Part shown: positions 16,529 through 25,349 of the stretch, piece after piece | Numbering within the stretch: position 1 is the first letter of the stretch | Layout of the letters: each line of letters opens with the position of its first letter | Assembly: GCF_003669015.1 (NCBI RefSeq) | Contig: NZ_CP033069.1 | Coordinates: forward strand, 499,001 to 563,000 | Length of the DNA stretch: 64,000 nt | Origin: Acidovorax sp. 1608163 | Lineage (GTDB): Bacteria > Pseudomonadota > Gammaproteobacteria > Burkholderiales > Burkholderiaceae_C | Direction of reading: 5' to 3' | Program-made: the position numbers and the translations under genes | The notes under the pieces: model-generated | Databases searched by the model: none | What the model was told of the DNA's origin: nothing | What the model saw: only the letters and a program-made list of their open reading frames with translations

Positions 16529-17653
16529 ATGAGCAAGTCTTTGCGTTTGTCAGAGAAGTGGTTTCGACGGGGGCTGTGGCTGGTGGCCGTGGTGTTTGCC
16601 AGCTTTCTGATCGGGCTGGGGGGCACCGTGGTGGGCGACTTGCCCAAGGTGGAGCGGCCCCTGCGGGTGGACGACTTTTTGGACAAGGCGCAGGCCCAGG
16701 CGCTGCGCGACAAAATCCGCACCCAGCGCGAGGCCGAGCAAGACGCCCAGACTGCGCTGGAGCAGGCCCAGTTGCAGCACCGCAAGGCCCAAAGCGACAA
16801 CCAGGCCGAGCGCGAAACCTTCAACAACTGGCTGGCCACCCGCCGCGTGACCGAGCGCGCCGTGCACGACCCCGAGGTGCTGGCCCGCACCCGCCAGCTG
16901 GACCAGCTCAAGCAGGCCGAGCGCCAGGCCCTGCGCGCTGTGGAGGCCCAGCAGCAGGCCGCGCTGGATGCCCGCCAGACAGCAGCGGCCACGCAAAGGC
17001 AGCTCAGCGATCTGGAAACCGATGGCTACGAGCGCCTGCGTGTGGAAAGCCGCAAGGTCGAGCTGCGCGTGTTTCTGTACCGCCTGGCCCTGACCCTGCC
17101 GCTTCTGGTGGCGGCGGGCTGGCTGTTCGTCAAAAAGCGCAAGGGCACCTACTGGCCGTTTGTGTGGGGCTTCATCTTCTTTGCGCTGTTTGCCTTCTTT
17201 GTGGAGCTGGTGCCTTACCTGCCCAGCTACGGTGGCTACGTGCGCTACGTGGTGGGCATTGGCATCACGGTGCTGGTGGGGCGCTACGCCATCCTGGCGC
17301 TGAACCGCTACCTGGAGCGCCAAAGGCTGGCTGAATCCCTGCCCGACGCCCAGCGCCGTGAAGAACTGGGCTACGACGTGGTGATGGCCCGTCTGGCCAA
17401 GAGCGTGTGCCCCGGCTGCGAGCGGGCGGTGGACCTCAAGAACGAGGCCATCGACTACTGCCCCCACTGCGGCCTGTGCCTGTTTGACCGCTGCGGCCAC
17501 TGCAGCACCCGCAAGAACGCATTCTCGCGCTACTGCTTTTCGTGCGGCACCCCCAGCACTGCTGAAAGCGCGACTGATAGCGCAGTAGAGGGTGTTGCGC
17601 AGATGCCCCAAGGGGCCGCGGCGGGCCGCCCTGCAGGCCCCGTCCATCCCTAG
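16529..17653 (+). CDS. Membrane protein with coiled coil and C-terminal zinc ribbons
   Basis: A 374-residue protein. A first membrane helix (residues about 15-35) is followed by a long Gln/Ala/Arg-rich coiled coil (about 50-175), then three more hydrophobic segments and a cytoplasmic tail with CPGC, CPHCGLC, CGHC and CFSC motifs that can bind two or more zinc ions. It is 29 bases upstream of a TelA-like gene and probably co-transcribed with it and the YiaA-like gene. I do not know a named family; a scaffold or stress-sensing role beside TelA is inference. A GTGGGGGT purine stretch precedes the ATG. Confidence 0.7.
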   Translation: MSKSLRLSEKWFRRGLWLVAVVFASFLIGLGGTVVGDLPKVERPLRVDDFLDKAQAQALRDKIRTQREAEQDAQTALEQAQLQHRKAQSDNQAERETFNNWLATRRVTERAVHDPEVLARTRQLDQLKQAERQALRAVEAQQQAALDARQTAAATQRQLSDLETDGYERLRVESRKVELRVFLYRLALTLPLLVAAGWLFVKKRKGTYWPFVWGFIFFALFAFFVELVPYLPSYGGYVRYVVGIGITVLVGRYAILALNRYLERQRLAESLPDAQRREELGYDVVMARLAKSVCPGCERAVDLKNEAIDYCPHCGLCLFDRCGHCSTRKNAFSRYCFSCGTPSTAESATDSAVEGVAQMPQGAAAGRPAGPVHP

Positions 17654-17682
17654 AATCAACGACAAACCGAGGAGAGAAGCGC

Positions 17683-18911
17683 ATGTCCAACCCGACCCCC
17701 GTGCAGACCGCACAGCCTGTACAGAGCGCGAGCGCCGCAGGCACCTTTCAGCTGACCCCCCCGAGGTGGTGCAGCCCGTCAGCAACGAAGTGGCCAGCAC
17801 GGCCGTGCCATTGGCCCCCGAAGTGGCGCGCGCCGTGGAAGACCAGGTGAGCCGCTTTGTCGATAGCTTGATGTCCGAAGACGTGCAAAGCGAAGGCTTT
17901 CGCGCCAAGCTCGACAGCGCCTTTGCCCTGGGGCGTGAAGAAATCTCGGTGGCGGCCAGCCTGATGCAGGGGCGCTTCATGGAGCGCAACTTTGTGGGCG
18001 TGGAAGACGGCACGGCCTTTCGCGCCATCCAGGACATGCGCCGCCAGCTCGACACGCTCAACCCCGGCAAAGAGGGTGACCTGTTCCAGCCGCAAAAGCT
18101 GCTGGGCTTTATCCCCTTTGGCAACCGGCTGCAAAACTACTTCCGCCGCTTTGAAAGCGCGGGCGGCCAGCTGCAAAAAAGCATGGAGCAGCTCTACGCC
18201 GCACGCGACGACATGCAGCGCGATGTGGTCGAGATCGAAGCCACCCGCACCAAGCTGTGGGACGCCATGCAAAAGCTCACCGGCGCCATGCGCTTTGCGC
18301 AGGTGCTGGACGAGCGGCTCATGGCCAAAGTCGAATCGCTGAGGGCCACCGAGCCACAGCGCGCCAAGGCACTGGAGCAAGAGGTGCTGTTCTACGCCCG
18401 CCAAAACCTGCAAGACATGTTGACCCAGCAGGCCGTGTGCACCAACGGCTACCTGGCGCTCGATGTGCTCAAGAAGACCGGGCGCGAGATGATGAACGGC
18501 TGCTCGCGCGTGGCCACCACCGGCATGAGCGCCCTGGCCGTGGCGCAGACCGTGGCCCGCGCCACCGGCAACCAGATCAAGGTGATGGACATGCTCACCG
18601 GCGTGAACAGCACCATCGAGAACCTGATCGCCGAAACCGGCCGCCAGCTCAACACCCATGTGGACAAGACCACGCAGTTTGCGCAGAACCCCATGGTGGG
18701 CATCGACAAGCTCAAGGAAATGTTCGACCAGACCTTCAAGGCCATGGACGCGATGGACGACTTCCGCTCCAAGGCCATCGTGGTGATGGGGCAGAACAAC
18801 GCGATGATCGCTTCCGAAATCCAGCGGGCAGAGCAATACATCGACAAGGTGCGCATGGAGCAGGCCAAGAAGGCCACTTCGTCGCAGCTCAGCGGGCCCG
18901 TGAAGCTCTGA
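17683..18911 (+). CDS. TelA-like toxic anion resistance protein, apparent frameshift
   Basis: The protein is about 409 residues if one base is restored. It belongs to the TelA/KlaA family: long helical repeats, for example FRRFESAGGQLQKSMEQLYAARD and ATRTKLWDAMQKLTGAMRFAQVLDERL, linked to tellurite and membrane-stress tolerance. From the ATG at 17683 (GAGGAG seven to eight bases upstream) the frame reads MSNPTPVQTAQPVQSAS and then breaks at a run of seven Cs (17756-17762). With eight Cs it continues QLTPPEVVQPVSNEV into the intact long frame. The lesion is either a homopolymer sequencing error or a true phase-variable tract. The cluster of zinc-ribbon protein, TelA and YiaA suggests a shared envelope-stress function. 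Confidence 0.75.
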
Positions 18912-18974
18912 CTTTGCTTGTTTCCCGTGTCTCTCCCGTGTCCCTTATTTTTAACTTGACGAAGGAAAACTGAA

Positions 18975-19427
18975 ATGGCAACCCGCTACATGGTTCAACG
19001 CGACACCACCGCATGGCGTCTGCAAGTGCGCGTCTCTTTTGCCTTGTCGGTGCTGTGCGCCGCCATCGGCGTGATCAACTTGCCCGGCCAGGAGCTGGAC
19101 CGCGCCTTCCTGGCCATCGGCCTGTTCTTTTGCCTGTTCAGCACCTTTGCCGTGGCCAAGACCCAGCGCGACAACCGCGACGGGGCGGTGGACACCTCGC
19201 AGTGGGTCATCACCGTGTGGGTGGCCTTTGCAGCGGCCATCTTGCTGACCGGCTGGGGCCTGTGGCGCATGAAGATCGACGAATGGCAGAAGTACTACAT
19301 GCTGGTGAGCTGGCTGTTCCTGGTCAGCTCCACCTTCACGCTGTCCAAGACCGTGCGTGATGCGCAAGAGGCAGAGCTGCTGGAGCGCCGCGCCACCCGC
19401 GCCCGCGAAGGCAGCGACGCGTCCTGA
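18975..19427 (+). CDS. YiaA/YiaB-family inner membrane protein
   Basis: A 150-residue protein with four predicted membrane helices arranged as two helix pairs, each pair followed by a short TQRDNRDG or SKTVRDAQE motif, as in the YiaAB two-helix domain. GAAGGA lies about nine bases before the ATG. It is 63 bases downstream of the TelA-like gene and likely in the same transcription unit. YiaA homologues have no established biochemical role. Confidence 0.8.
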   Translation: MATRYMVQRDTTAWRLQVRVSFALSVLCAAIGVINLPGQELDRAFLAIGLFFCLFSTFAVAKTQRDNRDGAVDTSQWVITVWVAFAAAILLTGWGLWRMKIDEWQKYYMLVSWLFLVSSTFTLSKTVRDAQEAELLERRATRAREGSDAS

Positions 19428-19469
19428 TCCATTGGGCAGCCCCCGCCTGTTCATTGGCGGGTGCTGCCT

Positions 19470-20279
19470 TCAGCGCGATTTCTTGGATTCCAGAAACCGC
19501 TGCTGCCTTGCAAGCACTTCGGCCGCACTGCGGCCGATTTTCTTTTCGCGGGCCAGAATTTCACCGTGCAGCAGGGCCAGTTGCTGCAGCAGTGCATCGT
19601 GGGCCGAGGGCTGGCCTTCGTGCAACATCTGGCGGCGCTGTGCTGCAGGCACGCGCAGGTAGGCCTGCAGCGTGTCGGGCAGGTAGCGGCGCAGGCACTC
19701 GCGCAGAAACAGGCGGTCTTCCACGGTGAAGTGTTCGTCGTGCGTGGGCCGCTCGTGGCCCATGCGTTGGAAGGCTTCCTTGGTCTCCAGCAGGCGCTGC
19801 GTGGCCTGCTCGCCCAGCTCGGGGGCTGCGGCCTCCAGGGCGCGGTCAAAGGCTTGCAGGGTTTCTGTGTCAAACAAAGCTGCCGCTGGGGCCAGTGCAC
19901 TGTGGGTAGGCCGTGCGGGGCGTGTGCGCCACCAGCCCAGCGCACCCAGCAGGGTGGCACCCGCGCCTGCAGCCAGCGGCAGCACCGCTGACTGGATCAC
20001 CCCCAGCAACACCACCACCGCACCGCCCGCCGCCAGCACGCTGGTGGCAATGTGCAGCGCCGAGGGCGCCACATGCGCCTGCGGCGGCGCGGCAAAGTAG
20101 TCGGCCAGCGGCGTACCCAGCTGGGTGCGCGCATGGGCGCGGTGCAGCCGCTCGGCCAGTTCGGTGTGGGCCGGGGGCTCCTCGGTGGCGCGGGCCTTGC
20201 GCTCGTGCAGCAGCGCAGTGCGCCGGTTCACGGGGCCGTCACCGGCGACAAAGCGCGAATCGTCCTCGGGAGAGTTCAT
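19470..20279 (-). CDS. Hypothetical membrane protein, possibly XpaC-like
   Basis: A 269-residue protein with two adjacent hydrophobic segments (about residues 75-115) and a helical C-terminal half ending in a charged coiled coil (EILAREKKIGRSAAEVLARQ). No named family is certain. XpaC proteins, frequent partners of TelA in Firmicutes, have a similar plan of two helices plus a helical cytoplasmic domain, and this gene lies convergent to the telA-yiaA cluster, so an XpaC-like role is possible. The ATG at 20279 was preferred to an upstream start because the acidic, soluble N-terminus begins there; ribosome binding signals are weak. Confidence 0.6.
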   Translation of the reverse strand: MNSPEDDSRFVAGDGPVNRRTALLHERKARATEEPPAHTELAERLHRAHARTQLGTPLADYFAAPPQAHVAPSALHIATSVLAAGGAVVVLLGVIQSAVLPLAAGAGATLLGALGWWRTRPARPTHSALAPAAALFDTETLQAFDRALEAAAPELGEQATQRLLETKEAFQRMGHERPTHDEHFTVEDRLFLRECLRRYLPDTLQAYLRVPAAQRRQMLHEGQPSAHDALLQQLALLHGEILAREKKIGRSAAEVLARQQRFLESKKSR

Positions 20280-20404
20280 CAAAAAAGCCTGATGGGTAAA
20301 AGGGGGCAATGGCAAGCGCGAAGCCGATTACAAAGGCGCCGGGCTGCAAAGGCAAGCCCGTGGCCTGTGAGTGTGCGATTTTGAATCAAATTGGGCTGTA
20401 GGGC

Positions 20405-20446
20405 TTGATTGGTAAGCGCGAGCAGCTACTAAAAATATAGCGATTG
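20405..20446 (+). repeat. Dispersed AGCGCT palindromic repeat, copy 4
   Basis: Reads TTGATTGGTAAGCGCGAGCA then GCTACTAAAAATATAGC. It is a slightly diverged copy, intergenic, and lies about 37 bases before the ATG of the next gene. Confidence 0.75.
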
Positions 20447-20482
20447 CAGGCCCTGCACAATGGACTCCAAAAGGGGGAATGC

Positions 20483-20971
20483 ATGGACATCGAGTTTGCC
20501 ACCCCGGCGCAGGTGGCTGGGGACTTTGCTGCAGTGTTGGTGGGCCTGGGCATCACCTTCACCGCCATGGCGCTGGCGGCCTGGGTGGGAGGGCGCCAGC
20601 TGGCCACGCCGCTGCGCGGACGCTGGGTGGTGTGGGGCTATGTCGGCCTGTGCTGTGTGGGGGCGTTCTGGGCGTATGCCAGCCACTGGGGCCGATTTGT
20701 CGCACTGCATGCGCAGGCCACTACGCTGGAGCTGCGCTACGCCGGGTCTTGGCAGTTGCCGGTGCGCCTGCAGGCCGACGAGATTCACACCGTGCTGGTG
20801 GGTTCTGCCAAGCCCGGCAGGCCTTGCTATGTGCGGGTGGTGCTCAAAGATGGCTGCAGCCACCGCAGCAGCGACGTGCCCACCCCGGCTGCGCAGTGCC
20901 GGGCTTTGCAGGCGCAGCTGCTGGGCTGGCAGCAAAGCGTGGTGCAGGGTGGCGCGGGCCCTGCACCGTAG
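20483..20971 (+). CDS. Hypothetical membrane protein
   Basis: A 162-residue protein with two hydrophobic segments (about residues 13-35 and 52-68) and a soluble C-terminal region containing three cysteines. AAGGGGGAA lies just upstream of the ATG, a good ribosome binding site. I do not recognise the family. It is convergent with the Bug protein gene, whose end is ten bases away. Confidence 0.6.
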   Translation: MDIEFATPAQVAGDFAAVLVGLGITFTAMALAAWVGGRQLATPLRGRWVVWGYVGLCCVGAFWAYASHWGRFVALHAQATTLELRYAGSWQLPVRLQADEIHTVLVGSAKPGRPCYVRVVLKDGCSHRSSDVPTPAAQCRALQAQLLGWQQSVVQGGAGPAP

Positions 20972-20980
20972 TCACCCAGA

Positions 20981-22009
20981 TCAGTCTGGCGTCGCGCCCG
21001 ACTTCTTCACCAAATCAGCCCAGCGCGGAATCTCTTTGTCCATGTGCGCGGCCAGCTCTTCGGGCGTGCTGCCCACAATGTTCATGCCCAGCTGGTCGTG
21101 CAGTTTGGCTTGCACATCGGGTTGCTTGAGGGCTTTGACGATTTCGGCGTTGAGCTTTTGCACGATGGCCTTGGGAGTGCCCTTGGGTGCGTAGATGGCC
21201 TGCCACGACGACATCTCAAAGCCCGGCACGCCGGACTCGATCATGGTGGGCAGCTCGGGCGCGAGGGTGATGCGCTTGCCGGTTGTGACGGCCAGCAGCT
21301 TCACGCGGCCGGCCTTGGCCAGGGGCAGGGCGGCGGTCATCTGGTCGAACATGAAGGACACCTGGCCTGCAGCCACGTCGGTGAGTGCGGGGGGCGTGCC
21401 CTTGTAGGGGATGTGGGTGAGCTTCACGCCAATCAGGTCGCCAAACATTTCGCCCGCCAGGTGGGTGGAGGTGCCCGCGCCCGAGGACGCGAACATGCGC
21501 TTGGTCGGGTCTTTCTTGAGCAGCGCAATCAGCTCGGCCACGTTGTTCACGCCCAGCGAGGGGTTGATGATGAGCACGTTGGGCAGCGTGGCCACCAGGG
21601 CCACGGGCTCAAAGTCCTTTACCGGGTGGTACGACAGGTTCTTGTACAGGCTGGCGTTGATGGCGTGCGTGCTGATGGTGCCGCCAAACAGCGTGTAGCC
21701 ATCGGGCGCGGCCTTGGCCACAAACGATGCACCAATGCCGCCTGCCTGGCCGGGCTTGTTCTCGACCACCACGGCCTGTTTCAGTGACTCTTGCAGCTTG
21801 TTGGCGATGGTGCGGCCAATGATGTCGGTGGAGCCACCGGCGGTGAAGGGCACCACGTAGCTGATGGGCTTGGCATTGGGCCAGTCGCTCGTCTGGGCAT
21901 GGGCCTGGATGGCCGTCAGTGTGCCCAGTGCGGGCAGCAGCGCTGCAGCGCACAGAGCCAGCGCGGCGCGGCGCAGTGGGTGGTGAAGGGTTAATGGAAC
22001 GGGTTGCAT
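20981..22009 (-). CDS. Bug/TctC-family binding protein of the sugar-acid operon
   Basis: A 342-residue exported binding protein. A signal peptide ending QAHAQTSDWP is followed by Bug family marks: ISYVVPFTAGGSTDIIGR, GQAGGIGASFVAKAAPDGYTL and HIPYKGTPPALTDVAAGQ. The ATG at 22009 has CAGGAG about eight bases upstream, so longer frames are rejected. It is the third gene of a leftward operon after an IlvD/Edd dehydratase and an RraA-like protein, so its ligand may be a sugar acid or a derived 2-oxo acid. No permease subunit genes are nearby. Confidence 0.86.
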   Translation of the reverse strand: MQPVPLTLHHPLRRAALALCAAALLPALGTLTAIQAHAQTSDWPNAKPISYVVPFTAGGSTDIIGRTIANKLQESLKQAVVVENKPGQAGGIGASFVAKAAPDGYTLFGGTISTHAINASLYKNLSYHPVKDFEPVALVATLPNVLIINPSLGVNNVAELIALLKKDPTKRMFASSGAGTSTHLAGEMFGDLIGVKLTHIPYKGTPPALTDVAAGQVSFMFDQMTAALPLAKAGRVKLLAVTTGKRITLAPELPTMIESGVPGFEMSSWQAIYAPKGTPKAIVQKLNAEIVKALKQPDVQAKLHDQLGMNIVGSTPEELAAHMDKEIPRWADLVKKSGATPD

Positions 22010-22082
22010 ACATGTCTCCTGCAAAGGATGAAAAGGCCAGGGCCTCTGCGGGCCCTTGGATGGGGATGAATGTGTCGAGCCT

Positions 22083-22799
22083 TCAGCGCCCGTGCGCCTG
22101 CCGCCAGGCGGCAAAATCGGTCAGCGTTTGCGGGTTGGTGGGCGGGTACAGGCCAATGATGGTGCGGCCCTCCATCACCTTCTCGGTCACGAAGTCCTCA
22201 AACGCTGTCATCTCGGTCGCCTCGGCCGCGATCTCGTCGGCCAGGTGGGCGGGGATGACGATGACGCCCTCGCTGTCGCCCACCACCACGTCACCGGGGA
22301 ACACGGCCACATCACCGCAGCCAATGGGCACGTTGATGTCGATGGCCTGGTGCAGCGTGAGGTTGGTGGGGGACGAGGGGCGGTGGTGGTAGGCAGGCAT
22401 GTCGAGCGCCGCAATGTCGGGCGTGTCGCGAAAGCCGCCGTCCGTCACCAGCCCGGCCACGCCGCGTTGCATCAGGCGCGAGGCGAGGATGGAGCCTGCC
22501 GATGCGGCGCGTGCGTCCTTGCGGCTGTCGATGACCAGCACGGCACCGGGCGGGCAGTCTTCCACCGCCTTGCGCTGGGGGTGGTCGGGGTTCTGGAACA
22601 CGCTGATGGGGTTGAGGTCTTCACGCGCCGGGATGTAGCGCAGCGTGAAAGCCTCGCCCACCATGTTGGCGCGGCCGGTGCGCAGCGGGTGCACGTCTTG
22701 CAAAAACTGGTTGCGCAGGCCGCGCTTGAAGAGGGCGGTGCACAGCGTGGCGGTGCTGACTTTGGCCAGCAAGGCGCGGGTGGTGTAGTTCAGGGCCAT
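22083..22799 (-). CDS. RraA-like family protein, probable 2-oxo-acid aldolase
   Basis: A 238-residue cytoplasmic protein of the RraA/HMG-aldolase fold. The DGGFRD motif supplies the arginine and metal-binding aspartate needed for aldol cleavage, and GDVAVFPGDVVVGDSEGVIVIP is the other family signature. RraA itself inhibits RNase E, but members located in sugar-acid operons usually act as class II pyruvate aldolases or related lyases. Placed between a sugar-acid dehydratase and a Bug protein, a catabolic aldolase role is the better guess. It begins 44 bases after the dehydratase stop. Confidence 0.8.
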   Translation of the reverse strand: MALNYTTRALLAKVSTATLCTALFKRGLRNQFLQDVHPLRTGRANMVGEAFTLRYIPAREDLNPISVFQNPDHPQRKAVEDCPPGAVLVIDSRKDARAASAGSILASRLMQRGVAGLVTDGGFRDTPDIAALDMPAYHHRPSSPTNLTLHQAIDINVPIGCGDVAVFPGDVVVGDSEGVIVIPAHLADEIAAEATEMTAFEDFVTEKVMEGRTIIGLYPPTNPQTLTDFAAWRQAHGR

Positions 22800-22842
22800 G
22801 GGTGTGGGGCTCAATGCAAAAAGGGTTGGGGCTGAAGGGGAG

Positions 22843-24591
22843 TCAGAAGATGTCGGGCTCGGGCACAGGCGCACCAAAGCCGGTTTCGAGAAAGTCAAAG
22901 TCGCAGCCCTGGTCGGCCTGCAGGATGTGGCGGCTGAACATCCACCCGTAGCCGCGTTCAAAGCGCGGTGGCGGCGGCACCCAGGCAGCGCGGCGGCGTT
23001 CCAGCTCGGCGTCGCTCACCTCCAGGTGAATGCGGCGCCCGGGCACGTCCACGGTGATGAGGTCGCCGGTTTGCACCAGCGCCAGCGGGCCGCCGATGTA
23101 GGCCTCGGGCGAGGCGTGCAGGATGCAGGCACCGTAGCTGGTGCCGCTCATGCGCGCGTCGGACAGGCGCAGCATGTCGCGCACCCCTTGTTTGACCAGC
23201 TTGGTGGGGATGGGCAGCATGCCCCACTCGGGCATGCCGGGGCCGCCCTGGGGGCCCGCGTTGCGCAGCACCATGATGTGCTCGGCCGTCACGTCCAGGT
23301 CGGGGTCTTCCACCGCAGCCTTCATGGTGGCGTAGTCGTCAAACACCAGCGCCGGGCCGGTGTGCTGCTGCAGGTGCGGGGCGCAGGCGCTGGGCTTGAT
23401 GACGGCCCCGTTGGGCGCCAGGTTGCCGCGCAGCACGGCCAGTGCGCCTTCGGCGTAGATGGCGGTTTCGGTGGTGCGGATCACGTCGTCGTTGAACACC
23501 TTGGCGCCTTCGATGTTCTCGCCCAGCGGCTTGCCGGTGACGGTGGCCGCGCCCAGGTGCAGGTGCTCGCGCATGCGCGACATCAGGCCCAGCAGGCCGC
23601 CTGCGTAGTAGAAGTCTTCCATCAAATACGTGTCGCCGCTGGGGCGCACATTGGCCAGCACGGGCACGCGGCGGCTGGCGGCGTCAAAGTCATCGAGCGT
23701 CACGGCGCAGTGCGCGCCCGCACGGCGCGACATGGCCACCAGATGCACGATGGCGTTGGTCGAGCAGCCCACGGCCATGGCCACGTTGATGCCGTTGAGG
23801 AAGGATTCGCGGCTGAGCAGCTTGGCCGGGGTGTCGTCCTGCCACACCATCTCGACAATACGGCGGCCGCTTTCGGCGCTCATGCGCACATGGTTGGCGT
23901 CGGGTGCGGGGATGGACGATGCGCCCGGCAGCGTCATGCCAATCGCCTCGGCAATCGCCGTCATGGTGGCGGCGGTGCCCATGGTCATGCAGGTGCCGTG
24001 GCTGCGGGCAATGCCTGCTTCCACACCCAGCCATTCGGTCTTGCTCAGGTTGCCCGCGCGGCGCTCGTCCCACAGCTTCCAGGCGTCCGAGCCCGAGCCG
24101 AGAATCTGCCCGTTGTAGTTGCCGCGCAGCATGGGGCCTGCGGGCACAAAGATGCAGGGCAGGCCTGCGCTCATCGCACCCATCAGCAGGCCGGGGCCGG
24201 TCTTGTCGCAGCCGCCCATCAGCACCGCGCCGTCCACGGGGTGGCTGCGCAGCAGCTCCTCGGTCTCCATGGCCAGCATGTTGCGGTAGAGCATGGTGGT
24301 GGGCTTGACGAAGGCCTCGGCCAGCGAAATGGCGGGCAACTCGATGGGGAAGCCCCCGGCCTGCAGCACGCCGCGCTTCACGTCTTCGACCCGCTGCTTG
24401 AAGTGGCCGTGGCAGGGGTTGATGTCAGACCAGGTGTTGACGATGGCAATGATGGGCTTGCCCACCCAGTCCTCGGGCGCGTAGCCCATTTGCATGATGC
24501 GGGAGCGGTGGCCAAAAGAGCGCAGGTCGTCCGGGGCAAACCAGCGGGCGCTGCGCAGGGAATCGTAGGTGCGGCGTGTCATGCAAAACAT
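22843..24591 (-). CDS. IlvD/Edd-family sugar-acid dehydratase (L-arabonate dehydratase-like)
   Basis: A 582-residue Fe-S dehydratase removing water from a sugar acid to give a 2-keto-3-deoxy acid. Cluster-binding cysteines are visible in NPCHGHF, GGCDKTGPG and HGTCMTMGTA, in the order found in arabonate and xylonate dehydratases; length also fits. It is the first gene of a three-gene leftward operon. Two in-frame ATGs (24591 and 24582) begin only 5-14 bases from an 18-bp operator palindrome and no ribosome binding site is seen, so the mRNA may be nearly leaderless. The divergent GntR regulator presumably controls it. The exact substrate is not readable from sequence. Confidence 0.85.
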   Translation of the reverse strand: MFCMTRRTYDSLRSARWFAPDDLRSFGHRSRIMQMGYAPEDWVGKPIIAIVNTWSDINPCHGHFKQRVEDVKRGVLQAGGFPIELPAISLAEAFVKPTTMLYRNMLAMETEELLRSHPVDGAVLMGGCDKTGPGLLMGAMSAGLPCIFVPAGPMLRGNYNGQILGSGSDAWKLWDERRAGNLSKTEWLGVEAGIARSHGTCMTMGTAATMTAIAEAIGMTLPGASSIPAPDANHVRMSAESGRRIVEMVWQDDTPAKLLSRESFLNGINVAMAVGCSTNAIVHLVAMSRRAGAHCAVTLDDFDAASRRVPVLANVRPSGDTYLMEDFYYAGGLLGLMSRMREHLHLGAATVTGKPLGENIEGAKVFNDDVIRTTETAIYAEGALAVLRGNLAPNGAVIKPSACAPHLQQHTGPALVFDDYATMKAAVEDPDLDVTAEHIMVLRNAGPQGGPGMPEWGMLPIPTKLVKQGVRDMLRLSDARMSGTSYGACILHASPEAYIGGPLALVQTGDLITVDVPGRRIHLEVSDAELERRRAAWVPPPPRFERGYGWMFSRHILQADQGCDFDFLETGFGAPVPEPDIF

Positions 24592-24595
24592 TAAA

Positions 24596-24613
24596 GCACT
24601 AATATATTAGTGC
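24596..24613. promoter_or_regulatory. Perfect operator palindrome between the dehydratase operon and gntR
   Basis: GCACTAATATATTAGTGC is an 18-bp perfect palindrome in the 43-base gap between the two divergent starts. FadR/GntR proteins bind short palindromes of this kind, so it is the likely site of the adjacent regulator. It sits where the dehydratase promoter must lie, which fits repression by steric blocking. Confidence 0.7.
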
Positions 24614-24634
24614 GTCAATGCGACAATCCCGCCC

Positions 24635-25336
24635 ATGCCCGTGATTGAAAAAGTGATCGAAAAAGTCCGCCTGGACCGCTCGCGCCATGCCGCGCCCCAG
24701 GTGTTTGAAAAACTGCGCGAGGCCATCGTGGCGCTCGACCTGGTGCCCGGCACCGTGCTGGCCCGCGCCGAGCTGGCCGAGCAGTTCGGCATCAGCCAGA
24801 CCCCCATCCGCGACGCGCTGCTCAAGCTGGGCGAAGAAGGGCTGGTCGACATCTTTCCGCAGCACGCCACCGTGGTCAGCCGCATCGACATCAGCGCTGC
24901 CAAGCAGGCACACTACCTGCGCCGCTCCATCGAGCTGGAGGTGGTGCGCACCCTGGCCCAGCAGCCCGACCCGGCCACGCTGGAGCGCTTGCGCGCCCAA
25001 GTGGAGCGCATGGTCCTGGTGATGGGGCCCGAGCACTACAGCGAGTTCGTGGCCGCCGACCAGGACTTTCACCGCCTGATGTACGAGGCGGCCGGGGTGG
25101 CCGGCCTGTGGGACTTGGTGCGCCGCATGTCCGGCCATGTGGACCGGCTGCGCCGCCTGCACCTGCCCACCGAGGGCAAAACCGCCGCCGTGGTGCAAGA
25201 CCACCGCGCTATCGTCGATGCCATTGCGGCGGGCAACCCGGCCGATGCCCAGGACCAGCTGCGCGCCCACCTCTCAGGCACGCTGAGCCAACTCGACGAG
25301 ATTTGCGCCCGGCACCCGGACTACGTGGTGGCGTGA
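24635..25336 (+). CDS. GntR-family regulator with FCD domain
   Basis: A 233-residue transcription factor. Residues about 20-85 form the GntR winged helix (QVFEKLREAIVALDLVPGTVLARAELAEQFGISQTPIRDALLKL), and the rest is an FCD-type helical ligand domain with metal-site residues in ADQDFHRLMYEAAG and QDHRAIVDAI. FCD members bind sugar acids or other organic acids. Its divergent position and the palindrome between the genes point to control of the dehydratase-RraA-Bug operon and of itself. Confidence 0.87.
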   Translation: MPVIEKVIEKVRLDRSRHAAPQVFEKLREAIVALDLVPGTVLARAELAEQFGISQTPIRDALLKLGEEGLVDIFPQHATVVSRIDISAAKQAHYLRRSIELEVVRTLAQQPDPATLERLRAQVERMVLVMGPEHYSEFVAADQDFHRLMYEAAGVAGLWDLVRRMSGHVDRLRRLHLPTEGKTAAVVQDHRAIVDAIAAGNPADAQDQLRAHLSGTLSQLDEICARHPDYVVA

Positions 25337-25349
25337 GTCTCTGATCGCG

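Noticed and set aside
17560..17590. Possible eleventh AGCGCT repeat in the zinc-ribbon gene tail
   Set aside because: Only short scraps (GAAAGCGC, TGATAGCGC) match the family outline, not enough to call a copy.
17683..18911. telA-like gene as a true pseudogene
   Set aside because: A single lost C in a C7 run with otherwise intact coding sequence, and three similar lesions elsewhere, favour a sequencing error.
22798..24594. 598-residue plus-strand open frame
   Set aside because: It is a shadow of the IlvD/Edd dehydratase on the other strand, which has all family motifs; the plus frame is His/Gly/Ala-rich with no family likeness.
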